DNA of 64,000 nt from Flavobacterium jumunjinense (GCF_021650975.2 NZ_CP091285.1:310001-374000), one strand, 5' to 3'; positions 1-8,792 are shown, counted from the stretch's first letter. Translations and numbers: made by a program. The notes: generated from the sequence alone by a model not told the origin.

Positions 1-177
1 AATTATTCTATAAATCAAATGATAACAAACCCAACCTATCGAAAATACAATACCCAAGCTATTGCAGAAAGTGTTGGCTTTAAGAGTGCAATTTCATTTA
101 GAAAGTCCTTTAACAAAAAGACTGGGGTTTCTCCAACTCAATTTCTAAAAAACATAGAGGAAAACTCCTCTAAATAA
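1..177 (+). CDS. AraC-type transcriptional regulator, C-terminal fragment (cut by window edge)
   Basis: The first 58 codons, open from base 1 to a TAA at 175-177, encode the end of an AraC/XylS DNA-binding domain. The translation contains YNTQAIAESVGFKSAISFRK followed by FNKKTGVSPTQFLKN, which is the second helix-turn-helix with its usual G-x-SP-x-x-F ending. The start and the sensor domain lie to the left of the window. It would be a cytoplasmic DNA-binding regulator; its target cannot be read from this fragment. It lies upstream of the secreted-hydrolase cluster, separated from it by a strong palindrome. Confidence 0.85.
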   Translation, partial: NYSINQMITNPTYRKYNTQAIAESVGFKSAISFRKSFNKKTGVSPTQFLKNIEENSSK

Positions 178-266
178 CACTAAAAAAAAATTCTTATTCA
201 TTCCCTAAATTTGTAATGTAACTCTCCTAAAATCAATAACATTCCTTGACTTTATGCTTAAAAATA

Positions 267-320
267 AAGGAGGAATAATTTATAAATTATTCTATTAGAA
301 TTTATAAATTATTCCTCCTT
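267..320. terminator. Perfect 22-bp inverted repeat after the AraC gene
   Basis: The arms 267-288 and 299-320 are exact reverse complements (22/22) around a 10-base loop. The arm ends are the GC-bearing part (AAGGAGG / CCTCCTT) and the middle is a second palindrome (AATTTATAAATT). There is no U-run on the + side, so it is not a textbook intrinsic terminator. It may still end araC transcription or act in both directions. See the findings. Confidence 0.5.
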
Positions 321-324
321 CCCA

Positions 325-355
325 TTTATAAACAACTGATTACTAAATAACTTTG
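325..355 (+). promoter_or_regulatory. Possible promoter of the secreted-hydrolase cluster
   Basis: TAACTTTG at 348-355 fits the Bacteroidetes -7 consensus TAnnTTTG. TTTA at 325-328, 19 bases upstream, is a weak match to the -33 element (TTTG). It would give a leader of about 65 bases before the ATG at 427. This rests on consensus matching only. Confidence 0.3.
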
Positions 356-426
356 CTTTAATAATTCACAAAATATCGAATAGCAATATTCAATTTTTTG
401 TGTCATTTTTTAAACAAAACAAATAA

Positions 427-2691
427 ATGAAAAAAAGAAAAACACTGTTAAAAATAGGAGCATGCCTTCTATTTTTAAATGCAAACTGTCAAGAATTAGT
501 TATTTCCAGTCAACAAGGGTTTCTTAATTACAACAGTAAAGAAGAAAAACTAACAAAAGAAGAAAGTAACAAATTCAACTTAGAAACCAACCCACAAAAG
601 GTTACTTACATTGATCAATTAGCCTATTATGCAGATCAAATTTCACCAAATCTTAAAGAAAGTGCAGGATATGATTTCTTTCAAGGCATCCAGAGTCCTT
701 TCGATTCTAAAATATGGATTTACATGGAAAGGCAAAAGATAGGAGGAAACTACATTCTAAATAAAATTAACACTTCTAACGAAAAAATAGAACGTATATT
801 TTCTATTAAAAATGAAAACAGAAATCAACTAGTTTACAAACCTATAGCTTGGACTAATAATCCAAATGAAATATATGTAGAAGGACTTTATTTAGACAGC
901 GCAGAAGAACATGAAGGGATATGGAAACTAAACATTGAAAATGGTAAATTAGACGAGATTAAACTACCATTCAAACTAATGCGAACTCCACTATTCTCTA
1001 AAGACAGAGAAACACTTTTTTGTGTAGGAACATTAGATAAAAAAATTAATATACTGCATGGAAACACTGATATTGTTTACAAATATGAAATTGCAACACA
1101 AAAGCACAAAGTTGTAAATCAGAATAAAGGCGAATCTTTCATTATTAATGGTTGGAAAAATGATGTAACCAATAAAACAAAAAACCAGAATCAGGCAAAA
1201 GCATCAAATATTGATTATTATTTACCATGGGACTACAATAAAGAATTATGTGTTTCTAGACACGGAACTCCTGCACCATCTGGACTGAACAACAATGTTG
1301 GTGTTTGTAATATATTTAGCCCAGGCGGACAACATAGTTATGCAGCTATTGACTTTGCGACTTCTACAAACAGTAATGACAATGTTAGAGCTGCAGCTGC
1401 TGGTACTGTCTCATTTGCTGGTATTAGTGGGAGTTTATCTACTGGTTATGGTAGACTTGTTATTATAACACATAGTGATGGTACTAGAACTTATTATGCA
1501 CACAACTCCTCTATTTTGGTCAGCCAAGGAGACAATGTTTCTCAAGGGCAAATAATTGCAAAAGAAGGAACAACAGGAGGTTCAACAGGGGATCATATTC
1601 ACTTTGAATGGAGAGCTGCTGGAGGAAATGCATCAACTATTGGGAGCTTTAAAGATATTGGACAACCAAGAGTTGATAATAGATATAGATCAAATAACAG
1701 TACGTCTACTCCAACTCCAAGCAACACACCAGTACCCGTTTCTCCTGCAAATGGAGCAACAAATTTATCTTTACCAATAAACTTTACATATACTTCTCCT
1801 GTAAATGCTGGAGCTTTTAGAATTCAAGTCTCAACTTCTAATTCTGGTTGGAGTGAAACCAATGGTTTTACAACAAATAGTAGCCCTAATGCAACAGTAG
1901 TAGTAAATGCGAGTATTACTACAAATAATTATTATTGGAATGAAACTGCTCTAGGTGGTTATGAAGGCCCTAAAGCTGGAAAAACTTATTATTATACTAT
2001 TAGAAGTTGGGATGCAACTACAGGAACTTCAAAATATTCGGCTGTGAGAACAGTTTCAACTGAATTTGGTGTACAACCTATTGCTCCTACTAATGCTGCT
2101 AATGTAAATAGTCCTGCTAATATTTCTTGGGCAAGTTCTGTAAGTGGCGCTTCTTGTAGATTACAAATTTCTAGAGTAAATTCTGGTTGGACTGCAGATA
2201 ATGGTTTTACAACAGACTCATCTCCCACTACATCTGTCCCTGTTAATTATAGCACAGCTAATTTATTAAACTATACTTGGCCTAATCAATATACTGAATC
2301 TCAAGATTTACCTACATCTGGAAACACTTATTATTGGACAGTACGTTTATGGAGTCCTTCAACTGGAAGCTCTAAATATACTCCTGTGAGAAGTTTTACT
2401 ATTAATGGAACTACTTCTAAAATGACTTTCAATACTTCAGACATCCTTTTGTACCCAAATCCTAGTACTGGTACTTTAAATATTTCGTTTGAATCAAACA
2501 CAGAAGAAGCAGAAGTAAATATTTATGATATTTCTGGAAACACTGTATTCACTAAAAAATACAAAACAGAAAAAGGAAGCACAACCATCAACGAAGACAT
2601 TTCTAAATTAAAAGACGGGAACTATTTTCTTTTATTAAATGATGGAGAAAAAATATTAAATCAAAACCTATCAATAAATAATAAACAATAA
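427..2691 (+). CDS. Secreted M23 peptidoglycan endopeptidase with two beta-rich modules and T9SS sorting domain
   Basis: 754 residues. Residues 1-22 are a signal peptide ending LNANCQE. Residues about 30-250 have no domain I recognise. Residues about 275-395 are a LytM/peptidase M23 domain: the zinc ligands H303 and D309 (HSYAAID) and the H390-I-H392 pair are all present, so it should be an active peptide-crosslink endopeptidase. Two FN3-like modules follow (about 434-660, each ending YYYTIRSW or YYWTVRLW), then a T9SS type A sorting domain (LLYPNPSTGTLNISF onward). It is probably exported through the outer membrane to cut peptidoglycan outside the cell. The module and sorting region is nearly identical to that of the next gene, which starts 7 bases downstream. 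Confidence 0.88.
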   Translation: MKKRKTLLKIGACLLFLNANCQELVISSQQGFLNYNSKEEKLTKEESNKFNLETNPQKVTYIDQLAYYADQISPNLKESAGYDFFQGIQSPFDSKIWIYMERQKIGGNYILNKINTSNEKIERIFSIKNENRNQLVYKPIAWTNNPNEIYVEGLYLDSAEEHEGIWKLNIENGKLDEIKLPFKLMRTPLFSKDRETLFCVGTLDKKINILHGNTDIVYKYEIATQKHKVVNQNKGESFIINGWKNDVTNKTKNQNQAKASNIDYYLPWDYNKELCVSRHGTPAPSGLNNNVGVCNIFSPGGQHSYAAIDFATSTNSNDNVRAAAAGTVSFAGISGSLSTGYGRLVIITHSDGTRTYYAHNSSILVSQGDNVSQGQIIAKEGTTGGSTGDHIHFEWRAAGGNASTIGSFKDIGQPRVDNRYRSNNSTSTPTPSNTPVPVSPANGATNLSLPINFTYTSPVNAGAFRIQVSTSNSGWSETNGFTTNSSPNATVVVNASITTNNYYWNETALGGYEGPKAGKTYYYTIRSWDATTGTSKYSAVRTVSTEFGVQPIAPTNAANVNSPANISWASSVSGASCRLQISRVNSGWTADNGFTTDSSPTTSVPVNYSTANLLNYTWPNQYTESQDLPTSGNTYYWTVRLWSPSTGSSKYTPVRSFTINGTTSKMTFNTSDILLYPNPSTGTLNISFESNTEEAEVNIYDISGNTVFTKKYKTEKGSTTINEDISKLKDGNYFLLLNDGEKILNQNLSINNKQ
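1726..2688 (+). repeat. Near-identical ~963-bp direct repeat, copy 1 (modules + T9SS domain)
   Basis: This segment matches 3971-4933 at a constant offset of 2245. I found only one substitution near the start (1746 versus 3991) and a handful in the last 30 bases. It encodes the two FN3-like modules and the sorting domain. Synonymous positions are conserved too, which points to recent duplication or gene conversion. Confidence 0.9.
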
Positions 2692-2698
2692 TAAACAA

Positions 2699-4933
2699 AT
2701 GAAAAAACACTTAATTATTTTATTCGCACTAGTCTTTCAAATGAGCATTAACGCTCAAGACAACAAGAGTTATGAAAGACTCATGAAATTACCTGTCAAA
2801 AAAGTAGCCAGCAAGAATGGTGATATCTATTTGAAAGCAGATTTTACAGAAGTATTAACAGGACAAACTAACAAAAAAGCACTCCAGGAGGAAACTATTG
2901 AAATGCTAGATTTCTTAAATGCACCACATCCAAGTGTTGGTACAATTAAAAATCAATTAAAAGAAGCAGCAAATGAATTTAATGTTCCTTTACCTATTTT
3001 AGAAGCGATTGCTAAAACATATAATAATTATTGTATGTACGGTCCGTCTGAATATGGAGCTTACGGAGTAATGGGACTAGTTGAAAATGAATCTAATCAA
3101 CTTTTATCGAAAGCAGCAAGTTTAATCAAAATTGATATTGAAGACGTAAAAACAAATTCACGTCAAAACATTAGGGCTACAGCAGCAATATTAGCTGAAT
3201 ATGGAAAAGACATCAAAGACCCTAAAAATCTAATTTCTTGGTTTGAAGCGGTAAAAGAAGTTACTGGTCTAAGTGATGAATTTACAAAAGAAATGCAAGC
3301 CATAGACTACTATAAAGTAATGAACAATGGTCGTAACACAATTACTTTATGGAAAGAAACTGCAGAAATTTCTCCACTTAATGACAATAATATCAATAGA
3401 TTAATTAAAGATTATAATTCTAGACTAAAACAAACTACTAATAAAGGAGCTACAACGGGAACAGTTGATTATCCTTCTGCAGTGGGTGCATTCACAAATT
3501 GTAATTTTTCTAGTAGAGGCGGAAGAGATATTGATACATGGGTAAACCATTATATAGCAGTTGGAACAGTTGCAGGTGCAATATCTCATTTTAGAAATTG
3601 TAATGCAGGTGCAAGTGCACATTTTATTATTGCTGTTGACGGAACAGTTTATCAATCTGTTAAAGTAGCAAGTAAAGCTTGGCATTCAGGAGCAACTGGA
3701 AAACCTAATAACGAACGTTCTATAGGTACTGAACATGATGTTACAGTCTCAACTCCATCAAATTGGAACAATACAACTATGCTTGAAGCGTCTACAGATT
3801 TAGCACGTTATTATTGTAATAAATATGCTATTCCAAAAACTCGTTCTTTACCGGGAATAAGAGGTCATAAAGAAATGCCAGGAACTAGTACAGATTGTCC
3901 TTTTACTATTCCTTGGACAACATGGATGAATATGTTGAATAACAATACTCCTCCACCTCCAACTAGTAATACACCAGTACCCGTTTCTCCTGCTAATGGA
4001 GCAACAAATTTATCTTTACCAATAAACTTTACATATACTTCTCCTGTAAATGCTGGAGCTTTTAGAATTCAAGTCTCAACTTCTAATTCTGGTTGGAGTG
4101 AAACCAATGGTTTTACAACAAATAGTAGCCCTAATGCAACAGTAGTAGTAAATGCGAGTATTACTACAAATAATTATTATTGGAATGAAACTGCTCTAGG
4201 TGGTTATGAAGGCCCTAAAGCTGGAAAAACTTATTATTATACTATTAGAAGTTGGGATGCAACTACAGGAACTTCAAAATATTCGGCTGTGAGAACAGTT
4301 TCAACTGAATTTGGTGTACAACCTATTGCTCCTACTAATGCTGCTAATGTAAATAGTCCTGCTAATATTTCTTGGGCAAGTTCTGTAAGTGGCGCTTCTT
4401 GTAGATTACAAATTTCTAGAGTAAATTCTGGTTGGACTGCAGATAATGGTTTTACAACAGACTCATCTCCCACTACATCTGTCCCTGTTAATTATAGCAC
4501 AGCTAATTTATTAAACTATACTTGGCCTAATCAATATACTGAATCTCAAGATTTACCTACATCTGGAAACACTTATTATTGGACAGTACGTTTATGGAGT
4601 CCTTCAACTGGAAGCTCTAAATATACTCCTGTGAGAAGTTTTACTATTAATGGAACTACTTCTAAAATGACTTTCAATACTTCAGACATCCTTTTGTACC
4701 CAAATCCTAGTACTGGTACTTTAAATATTTCGTTTGAATCAAACACAGAAGAAGCAGAAGTAAATATTTATGATATTTCTGGAAACACTGTATTCACTAA
4801 AAAATACAAAACAGAAAAAGGAAGCACAACCATCAACGAAGACATTTCTAAATTAAAAGACGGGAACTATTTTCTTTTATTAAATGATGGAGAAAAAATA
4901 TTAAATCAGAACCTATCAATAAGTAACAAATAA
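2699..4933 (+). CDS. Secreted lytic fusion: lysozyme-like domain + N-acetylmuramoyl-L-alanine amidase (Amidase_2) + modules + T9SS domain
   Basis: 744 residues with a signal peptide (1-20, ending INAQD). Residues about 85-220 resemble a lytic-transglycosylase or lysozyme-like fold (PLPILEAIAKTYNN, YGAYGVMGL, RATAAILAEY), which I infer weakly. Residues about 255-410 are an Amidase_2 domain with the three zinc ligands H284 (VNHY), H390 (RGHKEMPG) and C400 (STDCP). It should cleave the amide bond between MurNAc and the stem peptide. A proline-rich linker leads to the same two modules and T9SS domain as in the preceding M23 protein. The two genes are almost certainly co-transcribed and attack different peptidoglycan bonds. 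Confidence 0.88.
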   Translation: MKKHLIILFALVFQMSINAQDNKSYERLMKLPVKKVASKNGDIYLKADFTEVLTGQTNKKALQEETIEMLDFLNAPHPSVGTIKNQLKEAANEFNVPLPILEAIAKTYNNYCMYGPSEYGAYGVMGLVENESNQLLSKAASLIKIDIEDVKTNSRQNIRATAAILAEYGKDIKDPKNLISWFEAVKEVTGLSDEFTKEMQAIDYYKVMNNGRNTITLWKETAEISPLNDNNINRLIKDYNSRLKQTTNKGATTGTVDYPSAVGAFTNCNFSSRGGRDIDTWVNHYIAVGTVAGAISHFRNCNAGASAHFIIAVDGTVYQSVKVASKAWHSGATGKPNNERSIGTEHDVTVSTPSNWNNTTMLEASTDLARYYCNKYAIPKTRSLPGIRGHKEMPGTSTDCPFTIPWTTWMNMLNNNTPPPPTSNTPVPVSPANGATNLSLPINFTYTSPVNAGAFRIQVSTSNSGWSETNGFTTNSSPNATVVVNASITTNNYYWNETALGGYEGPKAGKTYYYTIRSWDATTGTSKYSAVRTVSTEFGVQPIAPTNAANVNSPANISWASSVSGASCRLQISRVNSGWTADNGFTTDSSPTTSVPVNYSTANLLNYTWPNQYTESQDLPTSGNTYYWTVRLWSPSTGSSKYTPVRSFTINGTTSKMTFNTSDILLYPNPSTGTLNISFESNTEEAEVNIYDISGNTVFTKKYKTEKGSTTINEDISKLKDGNYFLLLNDGEKILNQNLSISNK
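3971..4933 (+). repeat. Near-identical ~963-bp direct repeat, copy 2 (modules + T9SS domain)
   Basis: Partner of 1726-2688. A third, visibly diverged version of the two modules, without the sorting domain, lies at about 7742-8424 in the lipoprotein gene. It shows what unhomogenised copies look like here. Confidence 0.9.
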
Positions 4934-4939
4934 TTTTCT

Positions 4940-4979
4940 ACACCTGTAAGACATAAATGAAAAAATGTCTTACAGGTGT
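4940..4979 (+). terminator. Hairpin terminator after the amidase gene
   Basis: A 14-bp perfect stem (4940-4953 with 4966-4979, ACACCTGTAAGACA) with an A-rich loop is followed by TATTATTT. It probably reduces read-through from the two lytic genes into the downstream genes. Confidence 0.75.
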
Positions 4980-5001
4980 TATTATTTAATAACATTAAAA
5001 A

Positions 5002-5433
5002 ATGAAAAAAACTTTTTTTATACTATCCCTATTTTTTATCATTCACATGCATGCTCAAAACAATGAAGAATATTCTAAATCAGAAATAGGACAATTCTTA
5101 AAAGCCTACAAACAAAGCCTAGATTCTCCATTTGATCTTGTATCATCTATGAAAAAAAATGCGCTTAAAATTAAAATATCCGAAGAGCGTTTATCCGAAA
5201 TTTTACAATCTCAAGTAAACGGAATAGAATTAGAGCTTACAAATAGTGAAACTTCTGAAATGAACACTCTAAAAGAACTAATGGAATTAGACAAAAAAGA
5301 ATACGATACGTCATTTGAAAATTATTTAAAGAGTATAAATTTGGATTCTATAAAGTTCTATGAAATGAAAAAATTATTTAATAACAATAAAGATTTTCAA
5401 AAAACTGTCATTAACCAAATGAGTACAAATTAA
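5002..5433 (+). CDS. Small exported protein of unknown function
   Basis: 143 residues. Residues 1-19 form a signal peptide (FFILSLFFIIHMHAQ). The mature part is highly charged and mostly helical by composition, with many Lys, Glu, Ser and Asn residues and no cysteines. I recognise no family. It sits just after a terminator hairpin and 16 bases before the esterase gene, so it is likely co-transcribed with it. Because it is small, secreted and next to cell-wall hydrolases, an accessory or inhibitor role is possible, but nothing in the sequence shows that. Confidence 0.65.
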   Translation: MKKTFFILSLFFIIHMHAQNNEEYSKSEIGQFLKAYKQSLDSPFDLVSSMKKNALKIKISEERLSEILQSQVNGIELELTNSETSEMNTLKELMELDKKEYDTSFENYLKSINLDSIKFYEMKKLFNNNKDFQKTVINQMSTN

Positions 5434-5449
5434 TGTAAGAATATAAAAC

Positions 5450-7000
5450 ATGAAAATATTAAAAATAAAAAAACACCTACTAAAGTGTTTACTAATAACA
5501 CTCTCAATTAGCACATATTCACAACAACTCCCTAACAGATATATTGAAAACATTACTCAAAATGTACAAATCACTAAAAATATAATTTTCAGCACTAACA
5601 TACCAACTGTGAGAACCACAAATCTTTTTGGCAACCATATTGCAAATGAAGACAGCTTTGGAAAAAAAAAGGTAACACTAAAAATGGACATCTACAGACC
5701 TTCTGGTGACACATTAACAAAAAGACCAGTAATCATTTTTGCGTTTGGTGGTGCATTTATAAATGGTAAGAAATCTAATAAAGGAATGGTTAAACTTTGT
5801 GAAGAATTTGCGAGAAGAGGTTTTGTAACCGCTTCAATAGAATACAGGTTAGGAATGAATATAACCGACCAAGAATTATCAAGAAGAGCTGTTTACAGAG
5901 CACTTCAGGATGGTCGTTCTGCAGTACGCTTTTTTAGAAAAAATGCAGCTACTTATGGAATAGACCCAGATCAGGTTTACATATCTGGTCAGAGCTCGGG
6001 CGCTATACTTTCGCTTCATAGTGTGTATTTAGACAAAGAGTCAGACAGACCAGCATCTACAAGAGATTATTTTGGAAGACCTGATTTAGGAGGTATAGAA
6101 AGCATTGGAGATAATAAAACCTATAATAACGGAAGCGTTGTAAACGGAAAAGCAAACGGAGTTATGGCTTTTGCTGGAGCACTTGGAGAAATTGATTACA
6201 TTGAAAATGCAAACGATGTTAAAGCTATTTACTTCCATAGTACGGATGACAACATAATTCTTTATGATTCAGGAGAACCTTTTAAAAATTTTAATTGGAT
6301 ACCTGGTTTTAATTTACCAACACTTTATGGAAGTAAACCATTAAGCATACGTTCATCTAATGTAAACCTAACTAATGCTTTATACACATACTCTAATAGA
6401 GGACATGCAGTTCATTTGGATGGCAATTCTATTTACCCAGATATAACTCCAAAAGGTAGCCAATACTTTTATGATAATTTTTTAAAACCAAACAACGTTA
6501 CTATTTCAGGAAACAATTTAGGTTGTTCTAATTGTATCGAAACGTATTCTGTTCCTAATAATTCGTTTTATTACGATTGGGAAGTTATAGGTGGTTCAAT
6601 CATTAATCAATCACCTTATTCAAATAACGTTACTATACAATGGAATAGCACTTCTACAAAACAAATTACAGTAACCAATTACAGTAGACAACTAGCAAGA
6701 GGTAACGTTACATCGCTAGTAATTAATAATCAATTAAAGAACTTCGTTCAACCTGTAGTTACAATTAGTCCAAATCCGTTCAAAGAGAACTTAAATATTG
6801 AACTAAATGAAGCTTTTAATGGCGAAATTAGAATTGCTATATTCAATATAAATGGAGAAGAAGTACTAAACACGCACTCTACCAAGAATAATCCTACTAT
6901 CATTGAGACTATAAACACAAGTAATTTAATTTCTGGTTTCTATTTTATTAAGATCATTGATGAGAAGAATAGTGTGGTTAAAAAATTAATAAAACAATAA
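5450..7000 (+). CDS. Secreted alpha/beta hydrolase (carboxylesterase/BD-FAE type) with T9SS sorting domain
   Basis: 516 residues with a signal peptide ending SISTYSQQ. Residues about 75-340 are an alpha/beta hydrolase: an oxyanion-type motif (IIFAFGGAF), the nucleophile elbow GQSSGA with S182, and a likely catalytic histidine in NRGHAVHLDG. The family includes esterases and feruloyl or xylan esterases; the substrate cannot be told. Residues about 350-425 are a beta-rich, Ig/PKD-like segment with CSNC. The last 80 residues are a T9SS type A domain (TISPNPFKENLNIEL, ending VVKKLIKQ). Its sorting domain is unrelated in detail to the near-identical pair upstream. Confidence 0.82.
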   Translation: MKILKIKKHLLKCLLITLSISTYSQQLPNRYIENITQNVQITKNIIFSTNIPTVRTTNLFGNHIANEDSFGKKKVTLKMDIYRPSGDTLTKRPVIIFAFGGAFINGKKSNKGMVKLCEEFARRGFVTASIEYRLGMNITDQELSRRAVYRALQDGRSAVRFFRKNAATYGIDPDQVYISGQSSGAILSLHSVYLDKESDRPASTRDYFGRPDLGGIESIGDNKTYNNGSVVNGKANGVMAFAGALGEIDYIENANDVKAIYFHSTDDNIILYDSGEPFKNFNWIPGFNLPTLYGSKPLSIRSSNVNLTNALYTYSNRGHAVHLDGNSIYPDITPKGSQYFYDNFLKPNNVTISGNNLGCSNCIETYSVPNNSFYYDWEVIGGSIINQSPYSNNVTIQWNSTSTKQITVTNYSRQLARGNVTSLVINNQLKNFVQPVVTISPNPFKENLNIELNEAFNGEIRIAIFNINGEEVLNTHSTKNNPTIIETINTSNLISGFYFIKIIDEKNSVVKKLIKQ

Positions 7001-7014
7001 AAAACTTAGACATA

Positions 7015-8427
7015 ATGAAAAACTTTTTTTTATACTTAGCAATGCTTTCTATAATATCTTGTTCTCAAAATGATGATGAAAAGGTTATTGACGTGAGCAA
7101 GAAAGACACCAATACTAGCAATCGTTCTCCAACTTCAGCTTCTTGTGATACTTCTCCTTACACTGTTAATCATTCGTTTGGCAACACATGGAGTAGAACA
7201 CTTCAATTACCAGCTACTGGAAAATTCGTACAAGAAAGTCATTATGTAACAACAGAAGATAACTTTCCTGGAAGTAGATTATTTGCAAATACAGTAACTG
7301 AAAATATAAATTCTCATTTACAAAGATCTTTTAATTCATATAAGGCTTATGACCCTAACAAAACCTATTCGCAGTTATACGCTTCGAGTTTTCAAAGAGA
7401 ATGGACTCCTGCAGAAGCCGGAGCAATTGGACAAGGATCGATAGGAAATATTCAAACACAATATTTAACTCCTGAAAAAGAAATGTGGTTCATGACAATG
7501 ATGTGGTCACCAGGAACTAGACCTGCAATAGATACCAAATTTTTATTAAGTGCTAATGGAAAAAAAGTTGTAGTTGTTGCAGGCTATGAAACTGGACCAA
7601 GATCGCAATCTTTTATAGGTGGATTAACTCCAGAAACTCATGCTTGGCTAGGAACAAATAATAGTTCTCAAATAACAGTTTCATATTTAACAAATCAATC
7701 TACACCTATTGGGCCTATAGATTGTGTTTCAGCAACCGCTAACACTCCTATACCGGTTTCTCCTGCAAATGGAGCCACAAATTTATCTTTACCAATAAAT
7801 TTTACGTATACTTCTCCTGTTAACGCTGGAGCTTTTAGAATTCAAATTTCAACATCTAATTCTGATTGGAATGAAACTGATGGGTTCACTACAAATAGTA
7901 GCCCAAATGCAACAGTAATAGTAAATGCGAGTATTACTACTAATAATTATTATTGGAATGAAACTGCATTAGGAAGTTATGAAGGTCCTAAAGCTGGAAA
8001 AACTTATTATTATACTATTAGAAGTTGGGATGCGGCTACAGGAACTTCAAAATATTCGGCTGTAAGAACTGTATCAACAGAATTTGGAGTGCAACCTATT
8101 GCTCCAACAAATGCTACAAATGTAAATAGTCCTGTGAATTTATCTTGGGCAAGTTCAGTAAGTGGTGCTTCTTGTAGATTACAAATATCTAAAGTAAATT
8201 CTGCTTGGACTGAAGATAATGGTTTTACAACAGCATCTGGATCTACTTCAATAGTGCCCGTTAATTATAACACAGCCAATTTATTAAATTATACATGGCC
8301 TAATCAATATACACAAGCCCAAGACTTACCTACTGCTGGAAACACTTATTATTGGACAGTACGCTTATGGAGCGCTTCAACAGGAACCTCAAAATATACT
8401 CCTGTGAGAAGTTTTACCGTTAATTAG
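7015..8427 (+). CDS. Lipoprotein with unknown N-terminal domain and two FN3-like modules
   Basis: 470 residues. The leader MKNFFLYLAMLSIISCSQND carries a lipobox, so C17 should be lipidated. Residues about 45-240 form one domain with conserved-looking blocks (MWFMTMMWSPGTRP, VAGYETGPRSQSFIGG) that I do not recognise. Residues about 243-470 are a diverged copy of the two modules in the M23 and amidase proteins, starting TPIPVSPANGATN. The protein ends right after the second module, with no sorting domain. The same modules are therefore used on a lipid-anchored protein and on T9SS-exported enzymes, so the module may bind a shared target such as cell wall. Confidence 0.75.
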   Translation: MKNFFLYLAMLSIISCSQNDDEKVIDVSKKDTNTSNRSPTSASCDTSPYTVNHSFGNTWSRTLQLPATGKFVQESHYVTTEDNFPGSRLFANTVTENINSHLQRSFNSYKAYDPNKTYSQLYASSFQREWTPAEAGAIGQGSIGNIQTQYLTPEKEMWFMTMMWSPGTRPAIDTKFLLSANGKKVVVVAGYETGPRSQSFIGGLTPETHAWLGTNNSSQITVSYLTNQSTPIGPIDCVSATANTPIPVSPANGATNLSLPINFTYTSPVNAGAFRIQISTSNSDWNETDGFTTNSSPNATVIVNASITTNNYYWNETALGSYEGPKAGKTYYYTIRSWDAATGTSKYSAVRTVSTEFGVQPIAPTNATNVNSPVNLSWASSVSGASCRLQISKVNSAWTEDNGFTTASGSTSIVPVNYNTANLLNYTWPNQYTQAQDLPTAGNTYYWTVRLWSASTGTSKYTPVRSFTVN

Positions 8428-8453
8428 CGTACATTTTGGTTGATTTTTATAAA

Positions 8454-8489
8454 AATCCCCAACTAACATTAATTTGAAAGTTGGGGATT
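8454..8489. terminator. Bidirectional terminator between convergent genes
   Basis: An 11-bp perfect stem (AATCCCCAACT, 8454-8464, with 8479-8489) is followed by CTATTTTTT on the + side and by a U-run on the - side. It closes the secreted-protein cluster from the left and the yajC operon from the right. Confidence 0.85.
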
Positions 8490-8513
8490 CTATTTTTTAA
8501 ACATTTAAAAAAA

Positions 8514-8792
8514 TTACTTCTTCTCTTTCTCAACAAGTTTTGCACTCATTTCTAAAGAAATAGCCGATTTTTCCATTTTAATTTTTCCTGCCATTGTTTC
8601 AACAACCACAGTAGCATCAGATTGCTCTGCTATTTTACCATGAATTCCAGATTTCGTGATTACTTTATCGCCTACTTTTAAACCTGCTTCAAACTCTTTT
8701 TCTTTTTTTGCTCTTTGTTGATTTGGTCTAATCATTAAAAAATAAAATATTGCAATCATCAACAATATTTGTATGGCTAACTGATAAGTCAT
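8514..8792 (-). CDS. yajC: Preprotein translocase subunit YajC
   Basis: 92 residues with one N-terminal membrane segment (AIQILLMIAIFYFLMIRPNQQ) followed by a small charged cytoplasmic domain. The family signature FLMIRPQ/NQQRAKKEKE and the KVGDKVITKSGIHGKI block are clear. It is an accessory subunit of the SecDF-YajC complex that assists Sec export. It is the last gene of a three-gene leftward set (nusB, DUF1573, yajC), 24 bases after the DUF1573 gene. That arrangement is common in Flavobacteriaceae. Confidence 0.93.
   Translation of the reverse strand: MTYQLAIQILLMIAIFYFLMIRPNQQRAKKEKEFEAGLKVGDKVITKSGIHGKIAEQSDATVVVETMAGKIKMEKSAISLEMSAKLVEKEKK

Noticed and set aside
1992..2228. Identical antisense frames at 1992-2228 and 4237-4473
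   Set aside because: They lie opposite the duplicated FN3-like modules and are identical only because the DNA is duplicated; no RBS or family match.
3425..3685. Antisense Cys-rich frame opposite the amidase domain
   Set aside because: Its many Cys and Ser codons arise from the sense codon pattern; the sense gene is well supported.
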